Positions 1 through 6,513 of a stretch of 32,237 nt of DNA are shown piece by piece. Under the pieces are notes generated by a model, which was not told where the DNA came from, ran no database searches, and saw nothing but the letters and a program-made list of their open reading frames with translations. Position 1 is the stretch's first letter. Every line of letters starts with the position of its first letter. The stretch lies in the NCBI GenBank assembly GCA_030018585.1, contig JASEHZ010000005.1, positions 1-32,237 on the forward strand, given 5' to 3'. Source of the stretch: Patescibacteria group bacterium. Lineage in GTDB: Bacteria; Patescibacteriota; Minisyncoccia; UBA6257; GWB1-50-10. A program made the translations under genes and the position numbers.

Positions 1-59
1 TTCCTCAAAAGTCAATAAATCCCTTTCGGGTAAAAAATATTGATAAATTAATAAAAATT

Positions 60-88
60 ACCCCGCTTTATAAATAGCGGGGTTTTTT
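60..88 (+). terminator. Intrinsic terminator of a gene upstream of the window
   Basis: An 8-bp stem (ACCCCGCT with AGCGGGGT) closes an 8-base loop and is followed by six T on the plus strand, so it should stop a plus-strand gene that lies left of the window. On the minus strand the hairpin is followed by a weaker T-rich stretch and sits just past the murA stop, so it may serve both directions. Confidence 0.75.
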
Positions 89-1391
89 ATTTTTCTAATA
101 TTTCGATTCTCGCGCCCAATTTTTTTAGTCTGCGACTTAAATCTTCATAACCGCGGTTTATGGAATAAACATTTCTTAAGAGGGAAGTGCCTTTGGCTGC
201 AAGCATGGCAATCATGATAATGGCGGCCGGTCTTAAAGCGGGTGGGCAAATTACTTCCGCGGCTTTTAATTTTGTCGGACCATTAATATAGACTCTGTGC
301 GGGTCAGCGAGAATTATATCAGCGCCGAGTTTGGTAAGCTCCAAATAATAAATCGCCCGATTTTCAAAAACCCAGTCATGAATTAATGTTTGCCCTTTGG
401 CTTGGGTGGCGATTGGCACGAAAAAGGGGAGATTATCAATGTTTAATCCTGGGAATGGCCGTGCATAAATTTTTTCTTCAAGCGCTTCGAGTTTTGATTG
501 ATTTGTTTTTAAATCAATAAGATTGGTCACGTTATTTTTTGATTTATAGCGTTTTAAAATCTTATATTTAAAATTCATTTTCTCTAACTTCAAAAGCTCA
601 AGTTCTAAAAAATCAATTGGGCATCTTTTGATAGTGATTGACGAGTTTGTGGTTGCGGCGATAGCTAGAAAAAGCATGGCTTCAATCGGGTCTTCGCTCG
701 GATAGTAAACGACAGTTTTATTAATACGAGGCGTGCCGTAAATCGTAATTGTGGTTGTACCGATCCCCTCAACGTGTAAGCCTATTTTTTTCAAAAATAA
801 ACAGATATCTTGTACTTGATAATTAGCCGACGCAAGTTTTATCGTGGTTTTACCTTTGATTTTGGCTGCGGCAAGCAAAGTGTTTATGGTGACTGTATCG
901 CCTGATTCATAGAGCACAATTTCAGCATTTTTAAGGGCTTTAGATGTGATTTTATATGCTTCTTTAACGGTTTCGATTTTTACACCAAGTCTTTCTAGAG
1001 CAAAAAAATGAGGTCTTACGGTTCTTTTGCCTAAAGCGCAGCCGCCAGCTCGGGGGATATAAAAAGTTTTAAATAAATGGATAAGCGGTCCGATAAATAT
1101 TATAATGCTTCGAGTTTTTAAAGCCGATTCGGTATTAATATTTTTCAGGTTTAAGTTTTTTGGCGGAATAATTATCAGATCGTTATTTTCTGACCAAGAA
1201 ACAGAAACGCCGATACTTAAAAGCACCTCAATTAAACGGTTTACTTCTTCAATGCGCGGCATTTGTTTTAAGGTTGTTTTGCCGGAGTTTAAAAGCGAAG
1301 CGCAAATAAGAGCCACTGCGGAATTTTTGGAGGTATTGATTTGAACAACGCCGGAGAGTTTTTTGCCACCCTCAATTTGAAAAATTGCCAT
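87..1391 (-). CDS. murA: UDP-N-acetylglucosamine 1-carboxyvinyltransferase (MurA)
   Basis: MurA transfers the enolpyruvyl group of PEP to UDP-GlcNAc, the first committed step of peptidoglycan precursor synthesis in the cytoplasm. The protein has 434 residues, close to the usual 420-440. The N-terminus (IEGGKKLSG, then the KN of SKNSA) matches the family's start, which supports the ATG at 1391. The catalytic cysteine is present in RAGGCALGKR (Cys118), with the typical RTVRPH following. EPSP-synthase-like repeats continue to the C-terminus (LRPAAIIMIAMLAAKG). The start has only an AAAAGG abutting the ATG, too close to be a normal ribosome site. It lies 47 bases downstream of the 3D-domain gene on the same strand, so both envelope genes may be cotranscribed. 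Confidence 0.95.
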   Translation of the reverse strand: MAIFQIEGGKKLSGVVQINTSKNSAVALICASLLNSGKTTLKQMPRIEEVNRLIEVLLSIGVSVSWSENNDLIIIPPKNLNLKNINTESALKTRSIIIFIGPLIHLFKTFYIPRAGGCALGKRTVRPHFFALERLGVKIETVKEAYKITSKALKNAEIVLYESGDTVTINTLLAAAKIKGKTTIKLASANYQVQDICLFLKKIGLHVEGIGTTTITIYGTPRINKTVVYYPSEDPIEAMLFLAIAATTNSSITIKRCPIDFLELELLKLEKMNFKYKILKRYKSKNNVTNLIDLKTNQSKLEALEEKIYARPFPGLNIDNLPFFVPIATQAKGQTLIHDWVFENRAIYYLELTKLGADIILADPHRVYINGPTKLKAAEVICPPALRPAAIIMIAMLAAKGTSLLRNVYSINRGYEDLSRRLKKLGARIEILEK

Positions 1392-1438
1392 CCTTTTATA
1401 TTGTAGATGGCAAGATTTAAAAAGAAAAGATATATAAA

Positions 1439-1900
1439 TTAGCGTCCGGTATTTGCAGTATTTACAAGACTTATTTCCGGATTAATAACAACAATTTCCG
1501 CTTTTTGGATTCCAAATTCTTCAGCGTCTTCTTTGGTTAGCATCCAAATGTCTATAAAATTCTTTTTCCGACGGTGCATTCTGTCTTCAACAGCAAACAC
1601 TTTTTCGCCAAAGAGGGAAGGAATCAAAATCTTAGTGCCAAAAGGCAGAAAATTAGCGGCAACAATACCGTCTCTTGTGTTTGTCCCCAATGCTGTAATA
1701 AAAGGCGTGTCATCAGTTTCTTCAGGAGTGCTGGAGTAAGCCGTTACCCAAACGGTCATGGTTTTGTAGCCGGATTCAAGTGAAGCAGAAGCGGCCTTAG
1801 CCGTCTCGTTTGTCGGGCTAAAAACAATACCAATACCCATTATTGATGGATAAAATACTAGCCCAAAGCTTATAACAACTGAAATTATATATTTTTTCAT
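1439..1900 (-). CDS. Secreted 3D-domain (MltA/RpfB-type) cell-wall protein
   Basis: The N-terminal ~35 residues form a hydrophobic signal or anchor segment (KKYIISVVISFGLVFYP). Residues ~50-140 match the 3D domain, named for three conserved aspartates, seen in lytic transglycosylase MltA and in resuscitation-promoting-factor-like proteins. Visible pieces are VTAYSSTPEETDDTP, GIVAANFLPFGTKI, VEDRM and FIDIWM. The family acts on peptidoglycan outside the membrane. There is no LysM or G5 domain, so this is a minimal version at 153 residues. A sigma70-like promoter lies 42 bases upstream (listed separately). The 35-base leader contains an imperfect hairpin followed by seven T right before the ATG, which could reduce readthrough. 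The enzymatic activity itself is inferred. Confidence 0.85.
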   Translation of the reverse strand: MKKYIISVVISFGLVFYPSIMGIGIVFSPTNETAKAASASLESGYKTMTVWVTAYSSTPEETDDTPFITALGTNTRDGIVAANFLPFGTKILIPSLFGEKVFAVEDRMHRRKKNFIDIWMLTKEDAEEFGIQKAEIVVINPEISLVNTANTGR

Positions 1901-1941
1901 AAAAAAACGCCCTTTATGGGGTGTCTAGATTATTTAATGGT

Positions 1942-1970
1942 AGTATAATCATATTTTGGATATTTTGCAA
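1942..1970 (-). promoter_or_regulatory. Promoter of the 3D-domain gene
   Basis: On the minus strand TTGCAA (1970-1965) and TATACT (1947-1942) are separated by 17 bases, placing transcription start near 1935 and giving a ~35-base leader. A TATAAT on the plus strand overlaps (1944-1949) but has no good -35 for rightward transcription. Confidence 0.6.
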
Positions 1971-2043
1971 GCTTTTGAGGCTTTATAACGTGAAAAAGCC
2001 CTATTTTATTCGCCTTTTTGAGGTTTTGGGTTAGTATTAAACT

Positions 2044-2781
2044 ATGGCGTTTGATTTAGAAATAAGAGTTATTTATGAAGATAAAGATTTAGTGGCGATT
2101 AATAAACCGGCTGGTATTTTGGTTCATAAAGGAGCCGAATCTAAAAGCGGTTTTAATGAAATTACGGTAGTTTCCTGGGTTTTAAACCGTTACCCAGAAA
2201 TAAAAACAGTAGGCGATAAACCAGAAGAGCGGCCGGGCATTGTTCATAGGTTAGATAAAGATACTTCCGGCGTGCTTGTTATTGCTCGTAATCAAAAGTC
2301 TTTCGAATATTTAAAAAAGCTTTTTCAAAGTCATGAAATTAAAAAAACTTATATTGCTCTTGTTTTGGGTAAAATAGAGCGGAATGGCGTAATTAATAAG
2401 CCGATTGGGCTTAGATCAGGTACAACCAAAAGAAGTGTCAGAGCAAGAAATATAAAAATGATAAAAGATGCTATAACTGAATATAAGGCAATTGAGTATT
2501 TAAAATTTAATGATCAGATGTTCACTTTAGTTAAACTTTTGCCAAAAACTGGTCGAACTCATCAATTAAGAGTTCATTTAGCGTCAATTAATCATGCGAT
2601 AGTCGGCGATGAGCTTTATGGTCCGAAAAAACAGGTTTTAAAAATTAACCGGCAATTTCTTCATGCGGAATCAATTGAATTTACTAAACCTGACGGCGGT
2701 AGAGTTAAATTAGAAGCCGAATTGCCAGAGGATTTGCAAAATGTTTTAGCTCAATTGGAAAAAAATAACCCCGAAATCTAA
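2044..2781 (+). CDS. RluA-family 23S rRNA pseudouridine synthase
   Basis: This enzyme isomerises specific uridines in rRNA to pseudouridine. The catalytic motif HRLDKDTSGV (Asp in LDKDT) and the RTHQLRVH motif near the C-terminus are intact, as is the early NKPAGILVHKG. At 245 residues it lacks the N-terminal S4 RNA-binding domain found in RluC and RluD, so target choice cannot be named from sequence. The ATG at 2044 gives a natural RluA-type N-terminus (IRVIYEDKDLVAINKP). No ribosome site is visible. A -10-like TAGTAT ends seven bases upstream, so the mRNA may be leaderless. The last codons are part of its own terminator hairpin. Confidence 0.9.
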   Translation: MAFDLEIRVIYEDKDLVAINKPAGILVHKGAESKSGFNEITVVSWVLNRYPEIKTVGDKPEERPGIVHRLDKDTSGVLVIARNQKSFEYLKKLFQSHEIKKTYIALVLGKIERNGVINKPIGLRSGTTKRSVRARNIKMIKDAITEYKAIEYLKFNDQMFTLVKLLPKTGRTHQLRVHLASINHAIVGDELYGPKKQVLKINRQFLHAESIEFTKPDGGRVKLEAELPEDLQNVLAQLEKNNPEI

Positions 2782-2800
2782 TCCTAGACTTCGGGGTTTT
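2769..2800 (+). terminator. Terminator overlapping the pseudouridine synthase stop
   Basis: CCCCGAAATCT pairs with AGACTTCGGGG (one A-C mismatch) around a 6-base loop and is followed by TTTT. The left arm encodes the final residues and the stop codon lies at its edge, so coding and termination signals share bases. Confidence 0.85.
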
Positions 2801-3018
2801 ATGTCCCTCGGCCGTTTAACCAAGATAACACGAAGGACAAGGGTTATCCCAGCGAGCCTTCGTCGATTTAACCAAGATAATTGAAGGTTAGTTTTATCAA
2901 GGCTAGCCCACGCTATTCATATCCGAATCCCGGGCCAGGATTTGGATACTAGACATATTTGGAGTAAGTCATTAGTAAGTATATTCATCTTTGGGAATTT
3001 GTCAAATCTAGTATCGGG
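2801..3018. other. Structured intergenic region with a tandem 14-base repeat
   Basis: No convincing protein gene is seen. TTTAACCAAGATAA occurs twice, at about 2815 and 2872. Between the copies CGAAGG pairs with CCTTCG around an inner GGG/CCC helix. Further on an 11-bp hairpin (TATCCGAATCC, 2920-2930, with 2938-2948) is followed by a long-range 9-bp pair, GATACTAGA (2945-2953) with TCTAGTATC (3007-3015), which partly competes with it. The density of paired arms suggests a structured RNA or an eroded element. The strand is unknown. A 27-codon ORF starting at 2802 is probably chance. Confidence 0.4.
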
Positions 3019-3052
3019 TTAAATAAAATGCCCCGATTTTTTCCTTCGGGGC
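3019..3052 (-). terminator. Terminator of the small membrane protein transcript
   Basis: GCCCCGA (3030-3036) pairs with TCGGGGC (3046-3052). On the minus strand the hairpin is followed by ATTTTATTTAA, and on the plus strand by no T run, so it stops leftward transcription from the 3673-3700 promoter. The stretch 3053-3212 between this terminator and the last minus-strand ORF holds no gene I can support. Confidence 0.7.
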
Positions 3053-3212
3053 CAAGGTTGATCTCAACACAATGCTCGACTCGAGAAAACCGGAGATCTG
3101 GCGGGTTCGGAATCGTACCGGTTGAATTATGAATTATCCGGCTTTTTATCAGAAATTATTTGTTTTGGCGTTTCTTCTCTCTGTCTTTGTCTTACGTTTT
3201 GGGTGTTTTTTG

Positions 3213-3344
3213 TTATTCGCATCGCAGGCATCTGCGGGATTTTCGTTCTGGATTTCCGTGAATATTGGTAATAAGCGCCGATCCATTTGAGAAAAAACCA
3301 AGATAAACTTCTGTGGCTGGATGCCAATTTCGTTTTATATCCAT
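3213..3344 (-). CDS. Possible 43-aa protein downstream of the small membrane protein
   Basis: This ORF is too short for the track. It starts with ATG four bases after the stop of the 88-residue gene and reads MDIKRNWHPATEVYLGFFSN, ending in a basic, cysteine-containing tail (ERKSRRCLRCE). I prefer it to the 66-residue TTG-started ORF (3127-3327) in another frame because it has an ATG and close coupling to the upstream gene. The tail of that other frame (KNTQNVRQRQREETPKQ) also looks coding-like, so one frameshifted gene covering both is possible. Function unknown. Confidence 0.35.
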   Translation of the reverse strand: MDIKRNWHPATEVYLGFFSNGSALITNIHGNPERKSRRCLRCE

Positions 3345-3348
3345 ATAT

Positions 3349-3615
3349 TCAAAACTCTTTTTTACCCCCCCCTTCTAATAGGGTAGTAACATCGGGAGTT
3401 TGTGTATTTTGATTTTCTGGTTCAGGGGTTGCCGTGGTTTCCCCAAATTTGTCATCCGACGAGGTTGGTAAGACGGGAGAAATTGGTGGTGAATCTCCCT
3501 GAAATCCATCACCAAAAACAGTTATGGTGGGTATGTTTGGGTGGGATTTTAGCAAGAAGATGAAGATAATTGCTAAAATTCCAACAACGACAAGAGCATA
3601 GATTACGAGTTCCAT
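3349..3615 (-). CDS. Small single-span membrane protein, function unknown
   Basis: The protein has 88 residues. Residues 3-23 form one strong transmembrane helix (YALVVVGILAIIFIFLL). The remainder is a Pro/Ser/Thr/Asn-rich, low-complexity tail (PPISPVLPTSSDD, TPEPENQNTQTPD) of the kind seen in extracytoplasmic linkers. No conserved domain is recognised. Support for a real gene is strong: a consensus promoter and an AAGGAG ribosome site nine bases before the ATG. It is divergent from rplS. Confidence 0.8.
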   Translation of the reverse strand: MELVIYALVVVGILAIIFIFLLKSHPNIPTITVFGDGFQGDSPPISPVLPTSSDDKFGETTATPEPENQNTQTPDVTTLLEGGGKKEF

Positions 3616-3672
3616 AAAAAGTCTCCTTTTAAGAAAATATGAGAATGTATAGTTTTTTAAAATGCTAAAAGA

Positions 3673-3700
3673 ATTATAGCATAATGAATATATTTGTCAA
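3673..3700 (-). promoter_or_regulatory. Near-consensus sigma70 promoter of the small membrane protein
   Basis: On the minus strand TTGACA and TATAAT are separated by 16 bases, with TG one base before the -10. This is the best promoter match in the window. Start is near 3666, giving a ~50-base leader with an AAGGAG site. Confidence 0.85.
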
Positions 3701-3716
3701 TAGTACCCTGAATTTC

Positions 3717-3744
3717 TTGCTTATTTTGTTCATATTTGTATAAT
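3717..3744 (+). promoter_or_regulatory. Promoter of rplS
   Basis: TTGCTT (3717-3722) and TATAAT (3739-3744) are spaced by 16 bases. Start is predicted near 3751, so the transcript begins within a few bases of the left arm of the leader structure. Confidence 0.7.
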
Positions 3745-3753
3745 AATTTGATT

Positions 3754-3893
3754 ATGCCTAGTAGTGAAAACTCGATTGCTCCGACTGCGTCGGAGAGGGT
3801 TTTGGAGAAAAACATTATTGGGAAATAAAACAAAGATTAGCCAAAGGTCAAATAATTACAATAAAAATTAATCGAGTTTCTACTACTGGGTAT
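3754..3893 (+). promoter_or_regulatory. Self-complementary leader of rplS (candidate structured RNA)
   Basis: Bases 3754-3777 are complementary to 3870-3893 over 24 positions, with one A-C mismatch and a few G-U pairs. The right arm ends on the AT of the rplS start codon. Directly after the left arm sits a GC-rich hairpin (CTCCGAC, loop TGC, GTCGGAG). A 74-base A-rich stretch separates it from the right arm. The predicted transcript start lies three bases before the left arm, so almost the whole 5' UTR folds as one unit and buries the start codon. Autoregulation by L19 is known in other bacteria. Here it is an inference. A 24-codon ORF begins at 3754. Confidence 0.6.
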
Positions 3894-4209
3894 GGATGAG
3901 AAAATTATTGATAAAATCAAACCCGGCGCAAAAGTGCGTGTTTGGGAAAGAATTAAAGAAGGTGATAAAGAGCGTCAAAGCGCTTTTGAAGGTATAGTGA
4001 TTGCGAGAAAACATGGCAGGGAAGCGGGCGCCACTTTTACGGTCCGAGCGGTTTTGCGGGAAGTGGGCGTGGAAAAAGTTTTTCCGATTTACTCGCCGGT
4101 TATCGCAAAAATAGATATTATTTCATCGCCGAAAAAAGTTCACCGATCAAAACTTTATTATCTTCGGGGATTTTCCAGTAAAAAAACCCGTGAAAGATTA
4201 AAAACATAG
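3892..4209 (+). CDS. rplS: 50S ribosomal protein L19
   Basis: L19 sits at the 30S-50S interface of the ribosome. The sequence shows the family core: KPGAKVRVWERIKEGDKER, FEGIVIARKHG, TFTVRAV and the closing KVHRSKLYYLRG. At 105 residues it is slightly shorter than the usual ~115. The gene stands alone, without the rpsP-rimM-trmD partners often found with it. It has its own promoter, a structured leader ending at the start codon, no Shine-Dalgarno sequence, and a strong terminator 7 bases after the stop. Confidence 0.95.
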   Translation: MDEKIIDKIKPGAKVRVWERIKEGDKERQSAFEGIVIARKHGREAGATFTVRAVLREVGVEKVFPIYSPVIAKIDIISSPKKVHRSKLYYLRGFSSKKTRERLKT

Positions 4210-4216
4210 AATTATT

Positions 4217-4246
4217 CCGCCCCGACCTAGGTCGGGGCGGGTTTTT
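4217..4246 (+). terminator. Strong terminator of rplS
   Basis: CCGCCCCGACC pairs perfectly with GGTCGGGGCGG around a 2-base centre (4217-4240), followed by G and five T. The palindrome is symmetric. Confidence 0.9.
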
Positions 4247-4265
4247 AGAAGACGTGTTTTTAAGT

Positions 4266-4271
4266 TATAAT
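4266..4271 (+). promoter_or_regulatory. TATAAT box six bases before a GTG start
   Basis: A perfect TATAAT ends six bases before the GTG at 4278, so transcription would begin at or next to that codon. The -35 region (T-run of the rplS terminator) is poor. It supports a leaderless small gene. Confidence 0.5.
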
Positions 4272-4277
4272 AAAAAT

Positions 4278-4403
4278 GTGAGAGGTAAAAAATATTCAAA
4301 ATTAGGCAATCAGCCGGGTAATCCGGCTTATCGAACTTCGGCCAAATTTAGATATCAGCAATACATAAAAATAAAAAATGCCAAAGCCCAAAAGAATAAA
4401 TAA
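4278..4403 (+). CDS. Possible leaderless 41-aa basic protein
   Basis: This GTG-started ORF is below the track's length limit. It reads MRGKKYSKLGNQPGNPAYRT and continues SAKFRYQQYIKIKN, ending at 4403 inside the start of the dCMP deaminase gene (26-base overlap, different frame). The composition is strongly basic with Tyr and Gln, as in small RNA- or ribosome-binding proteins, though no family is recognised. The TATAAT six bases upstream would give a leaderless mRNA. The overlap suggests translational coupling. The alternative is that this is simply the 5' UTR of the deaminase. Confidence 0.45.
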   Translation: MRGKKYSKLGNQPGNPAYRTSAKFRYQQYIKIKNAKAQKNK

Positions 4404-4863
4404 TCAGGAGAAAAAAAATAAACGTCCAAGTTGGAAAGAATATTTTTTAAGTGTTGCTAAAATTGCATCAAGTCGTTCTACTTGTGATCGTTTGCGTGTT
4501 GGTGCGGTGATTGTAAAAAATAAAGCGATTTTATCAACTGGTTATAATGGCTCTTCGCGGGGATTGCCGCATTGTGATGATGTTGGTCATGAAATATCAG
4601 ATGGTCATTGTATTCGTACGATTCATGCAGAAGCAAATGCTTTGGTGCATGCTGCTCGGCACGGCATTGCGATTGATGGCGCAACTATGTTTTTAACTAA
4701 TTCGCCTTGTTATGATTGTTTTAAAATGATTGTGAATGCCGGCATCAAAGAAGTAGTTTATAGTGGTTTTTATATGAGTCGTTATGGCGCTTCAAAAAAA
4801 GTTTTGGATTTAGCTAAAAAAGCCGGAGTAAAGATTAAGCACTTGGAAATAAAGGAGGTGTAA
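4378..4863 (+). CDS. dCMP deaminase (cytidine/deoxycytidylate deaminase family)
   Basis: The enzyme deaminates dCMP to dUMP, feeding thymidylate synthesis. The zinc and catalytic motifs are both present: HAEANAL (His ligand, catalytic Glu) and PCYDC (two Cys ligands). TGYNGSSRGLPHCDD and HCIRTIHAEAN are diagnostic of the dCMP deaminase/ComEB branch. The length of 161 residues is normal. The first ~18 residues are a lysine-rich extension beyond the domain. The stop lies 11 bases before rsmI, and the 3' end of this gene carries an AAGGAGGT likely used by rsmI. Confidence 0.9.
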   Translation: MPKPKRINNQEKKNKRPSWKEYFLSVAKIASSRSTCDRLRVGAVIVKNKAILSTGYNGSSRGLPHCDDVGHEISDGHCIRTIHAEANALVHAARHGIAIDGATMFLTNSPCYDCFKMIVNAGIKEVVYSGFYMSRYGASKKVLDLAKKAGVKIKHLEIKEV

Positions 4864-4874
4864 AATAAAAATTT

Positions 4875-5546
4875 ATGGGAATTTTATATATTGTTGCCAC
4901 GCCAATTGGCAATTTAAAAGATATTACTTTGCGGGCGCTTGAGGTGCTGAAAAGCATGGATTTGGTTTTGGCCGAAGATACCCGTTTAGCAAAAAAATTG
5001 CTTTCTCATTTTGAAATTGCAAAACCTGTTTGGCGGTTTGACGAATATGCAAAAAACAACTCTTTTAAAGAAGTTAAGAAAAAACTTGAAGAAGGGAAAA
5101 ACTTGGCTTATATCACTGATGCGGGCACGCCCGGTATTGCTGATCCGGGATGGAAATTAATCGAGTTTTTACGAAAAAAATTACCAAGTGTAAAAATCAT
5201 TCCTATTCCCGGGGTTTCTGCGATTATAGCCGTACTCTCTGTTTCCGGTATTGCTGGCGACCAATTTACTTTTTTAGGGTATCCGCCTCATAAAAAAAGC
5301 AGGCAAAAGTTTTTTAATGAACTTAAAAATATTCAAATTATGCCTGTTGTTTTATATGAATCGCCGCATCGGTTTCAAAAAACACTCGATAATTTAAATC
5401 AGGTCTTTGATGATAAAAAGGAAATTATTATTGGTAGAGAACTTACTAAAATTCATGAAGAAATTTTAAAAGGGAGCATTGGTTTCCTTAAAAAGCATTT
5501 TATTGGAGAGCGTAATCGGGGCGAGTTCGTGATTATTGTTCCTTAA
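4875..5546 (+). CDS. rsmI: 16S rRNA (cytidine1402-2'-O)-methyltransferase
   Basis: RsmI methylates the 2'-O of C1402 in the decoding centre of 16S rRNA with S-adenosylmethionine. The tetrapyrrole-methylase fold is clear: YIVATPIGNLKDITLRAL at the N-terminus, LAEDTR, YITDAGTPGIADPG, and the PHRF motif. The protein has 223 residues against about 280 in Escherichia coli, because the C-terminal helical extension is missing. An AAGGAGGT lies 14 bases before the ATG, inside the end of the deaminase gene, so the two are probably cotranscribed. Confidence 0.93.
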   Translation: MGILYIVATPIGNLKDITLRALEVLKSMDLVLAEDTRLAKKLLSHFEIAKPVWRFDEYAKNNSFKEVKKKLEEGKNLAYITDAGTPGIADPGWKLIEFLRKKLPSVKIIPIPGVSAIIAVLSVSGIAGDQFTFLGYPPHKKSRQKFFNELKNIQIMPVVLYESPHRFQKTLDNLNQVFDDKKEIIIGRELTKIHEEILKGSIGFLKKHFIGERNRGEFVIIVP

Positions 5547-5553
5547 CCTATAT

Positions 5554-6144
5554 ATGGTAAAACGAGTAATAGATATTATTGGATCTATTTTTGGCCTTAT
5601 TTTTTTATTGCCTTTTTTGCCTTTTGTTACTTTGGCGATTATTTTGGAAAGCGGTCTGCCGGTTTTTGTTAAATTGGATAGAATAAGTAGCGGCAAAGTC
5701 ATTAAAGTTTATAAATTCAGGACCATGGTAAGAAATGCGCATGCTTTGAAAAAGGATTTAAAATCTTTAAATGAAAGAAAAGACGGCCCGTTTTTTAAAA
5801 TTAAAAACGATCCGCGATTAACTAAGATGGGTAAGTTTTTAAGAAAATTACGCCTTGATGAGTTTCCGCAGTTTTTTAATGTTTTAAAAGGCGAGTTGTC
5901 GCTTGTGGGCCCAAGGCCGCACGAACCAGAGGAAATATTGGCGTATCCGCTGGAATTTAAAAAATTGTATTTTGCAAAAGGCGGGCTTACGGGTTTATCG
6001 CAAGTAAGTGGCGCATCAGCCTTACCCTTTACCAAGGAATTGGAATACGACCTTTTTTATGTTGAGCATCAATCGTTTTGGCTGGATTCAAAAATTCTTT
6101 TTAAAACTATTGCGATTTTCTTTTTTGACCCGACTGGGGTGTAG
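5554..6144 (+). CDS. Undecaprenyl-phosphate sugar-1-phosphate transferase (WbaP/PglC type)
   Basis: Bacterial sugar transferases start glycan assembly by moving a sugar-1-phosphate from a nucleotide sugar to undecaprenyl phosphate at the membrane. Residues ~5-30 form the membrane hairpin. The catalytic domain shows KVYKFRTMVRNAH, then KLRLDEFPQFFNVLKGELSL and VGPRPHEPEE, all diagnostic. I start at the ATG at 5554 (MVKRVIDIIGS), not at the TTG at 5536 of the track, because that would overlap rsmI and add six residues foreign to the family. The sugar is unknown. It fits with the two glycosyltransferases and DUF4012 protein downstream. Confidence 0.92.
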   Translation: MVKRVIDIIGSIFGLIFLLPFLPFVTLAIILESGLPVFVKLDRISSGKVIKVYKFRTMVRNAHALKKDLKSLNERKDGPFFKIKNDPRLTKMGKFLRKLRLDEFPQFFNVLKGELSLVGPRPHEPEEILAYPLEFKKLYFAKGGLTGLSQVSGASALPFTKELEYDLFYVEHQSFWLDSKILFKTIAIFFFDPTGV

Positions 6145-6345
6145 ATCTGAATAAGCACTCTTTTCATTCGTACGCTTTCGAATGCAATAATATGGACTTG
6201 CTTACTCGCTATTCGCCACCCAACTCGCCTTACGCCTGCCTGCCGGCAGGCAGGGCGGGGGTCCTGGCTCATAACGCGGTTCGTTCGTATATTATTTACA
6301 TTCTCAAGCAATACTCACTCAAAGAACGCTTATTCAGATTAGAAT
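6145..6345. repeat. Palindrome-rich intergenic element closed by a 12-bp inverted repeat
   Basis: ATCTGAATAAGC begins right after the sugar transferase stop (6145-6156) and pairs perfectly with 6328-6339. Inside are a CATTCG/CGAATG hairpin, an AATAATAT/ATATTATT pair and the palindrome CCTGCCTGCCGGCAGGCAGG near 6236-6255. That palindrome translates as PACRQAG, a sequence I have seen repeatedly in parcubacterial intergenic DNA. No credible gene: ORF 6069-6311 on the minus strand only reads through the palindrome. Confidence 0.55.
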
Positions 6346-6369
6346 AGTGCTTCAATTAATTGAAGCACT
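6346..6369. repeat. Perfect 24-base palindrome
   Basis: AGTGCTTCAATT is followed directly by its exact reverse complement. There is no T run after it on either strand, so it is not a canonical terminator, although it resembles in form the terminator palindrome at 20451. It could stop transcription of the sugar transferase weakly or bind a dimeric protein. Confidence 0.6.
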
Positions 6370-6446
6370 CGGTTGTTGAGATTTAAAAAAGAAGAAACAG
6401 CATCAATCGGCAAAAACAAAATTTCGTATAGTTTAAGATTGTGGGC

Positions 6447-6475
6447 TTGACCGTATATATTTTACGGAGTATAGT
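6447..6475 (+). promoter_or_regulatory. Promoter of the 6514-7135 gene pair
   Basis: TTGACC and TATAGT are spaced by 17 bases; start is near 6482. The ~32-base leader can form a TTTAGTT/AACTAAA hairpin and carries a GAGG ribosome site eight bases before the ATG. The bases 6370-6446 hold no other feature that I can see. Confidence 0.8.
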
Positions 6476-6513
6476 TTTTTTAGTTTTTTTGATAACTAAA
6501 GAAGAGGTTAGAT

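Noticed and set aside
3127-3327. 66-aa minus-strand ORF after the small membrane protein
   Set aside because: It needs a TTG start with no ribosome site. The ATG-started 43-aa ORF (3213-3344) in another frame sits better, though a frameshifted gene joining both is not excluded.
5536-5553. TTG start for the sugar transferase
   Set aside because: It would overlap rsmI and add residues foreign to the family; the ATG at 5554 fits the conserved N-terminus.
6069-6311. 80-aa minus-strand ORF containing RPACRQAGV
   Set aside because: It translates an intergenic palindrome and overlaps the sugar transferase gene in antisense.
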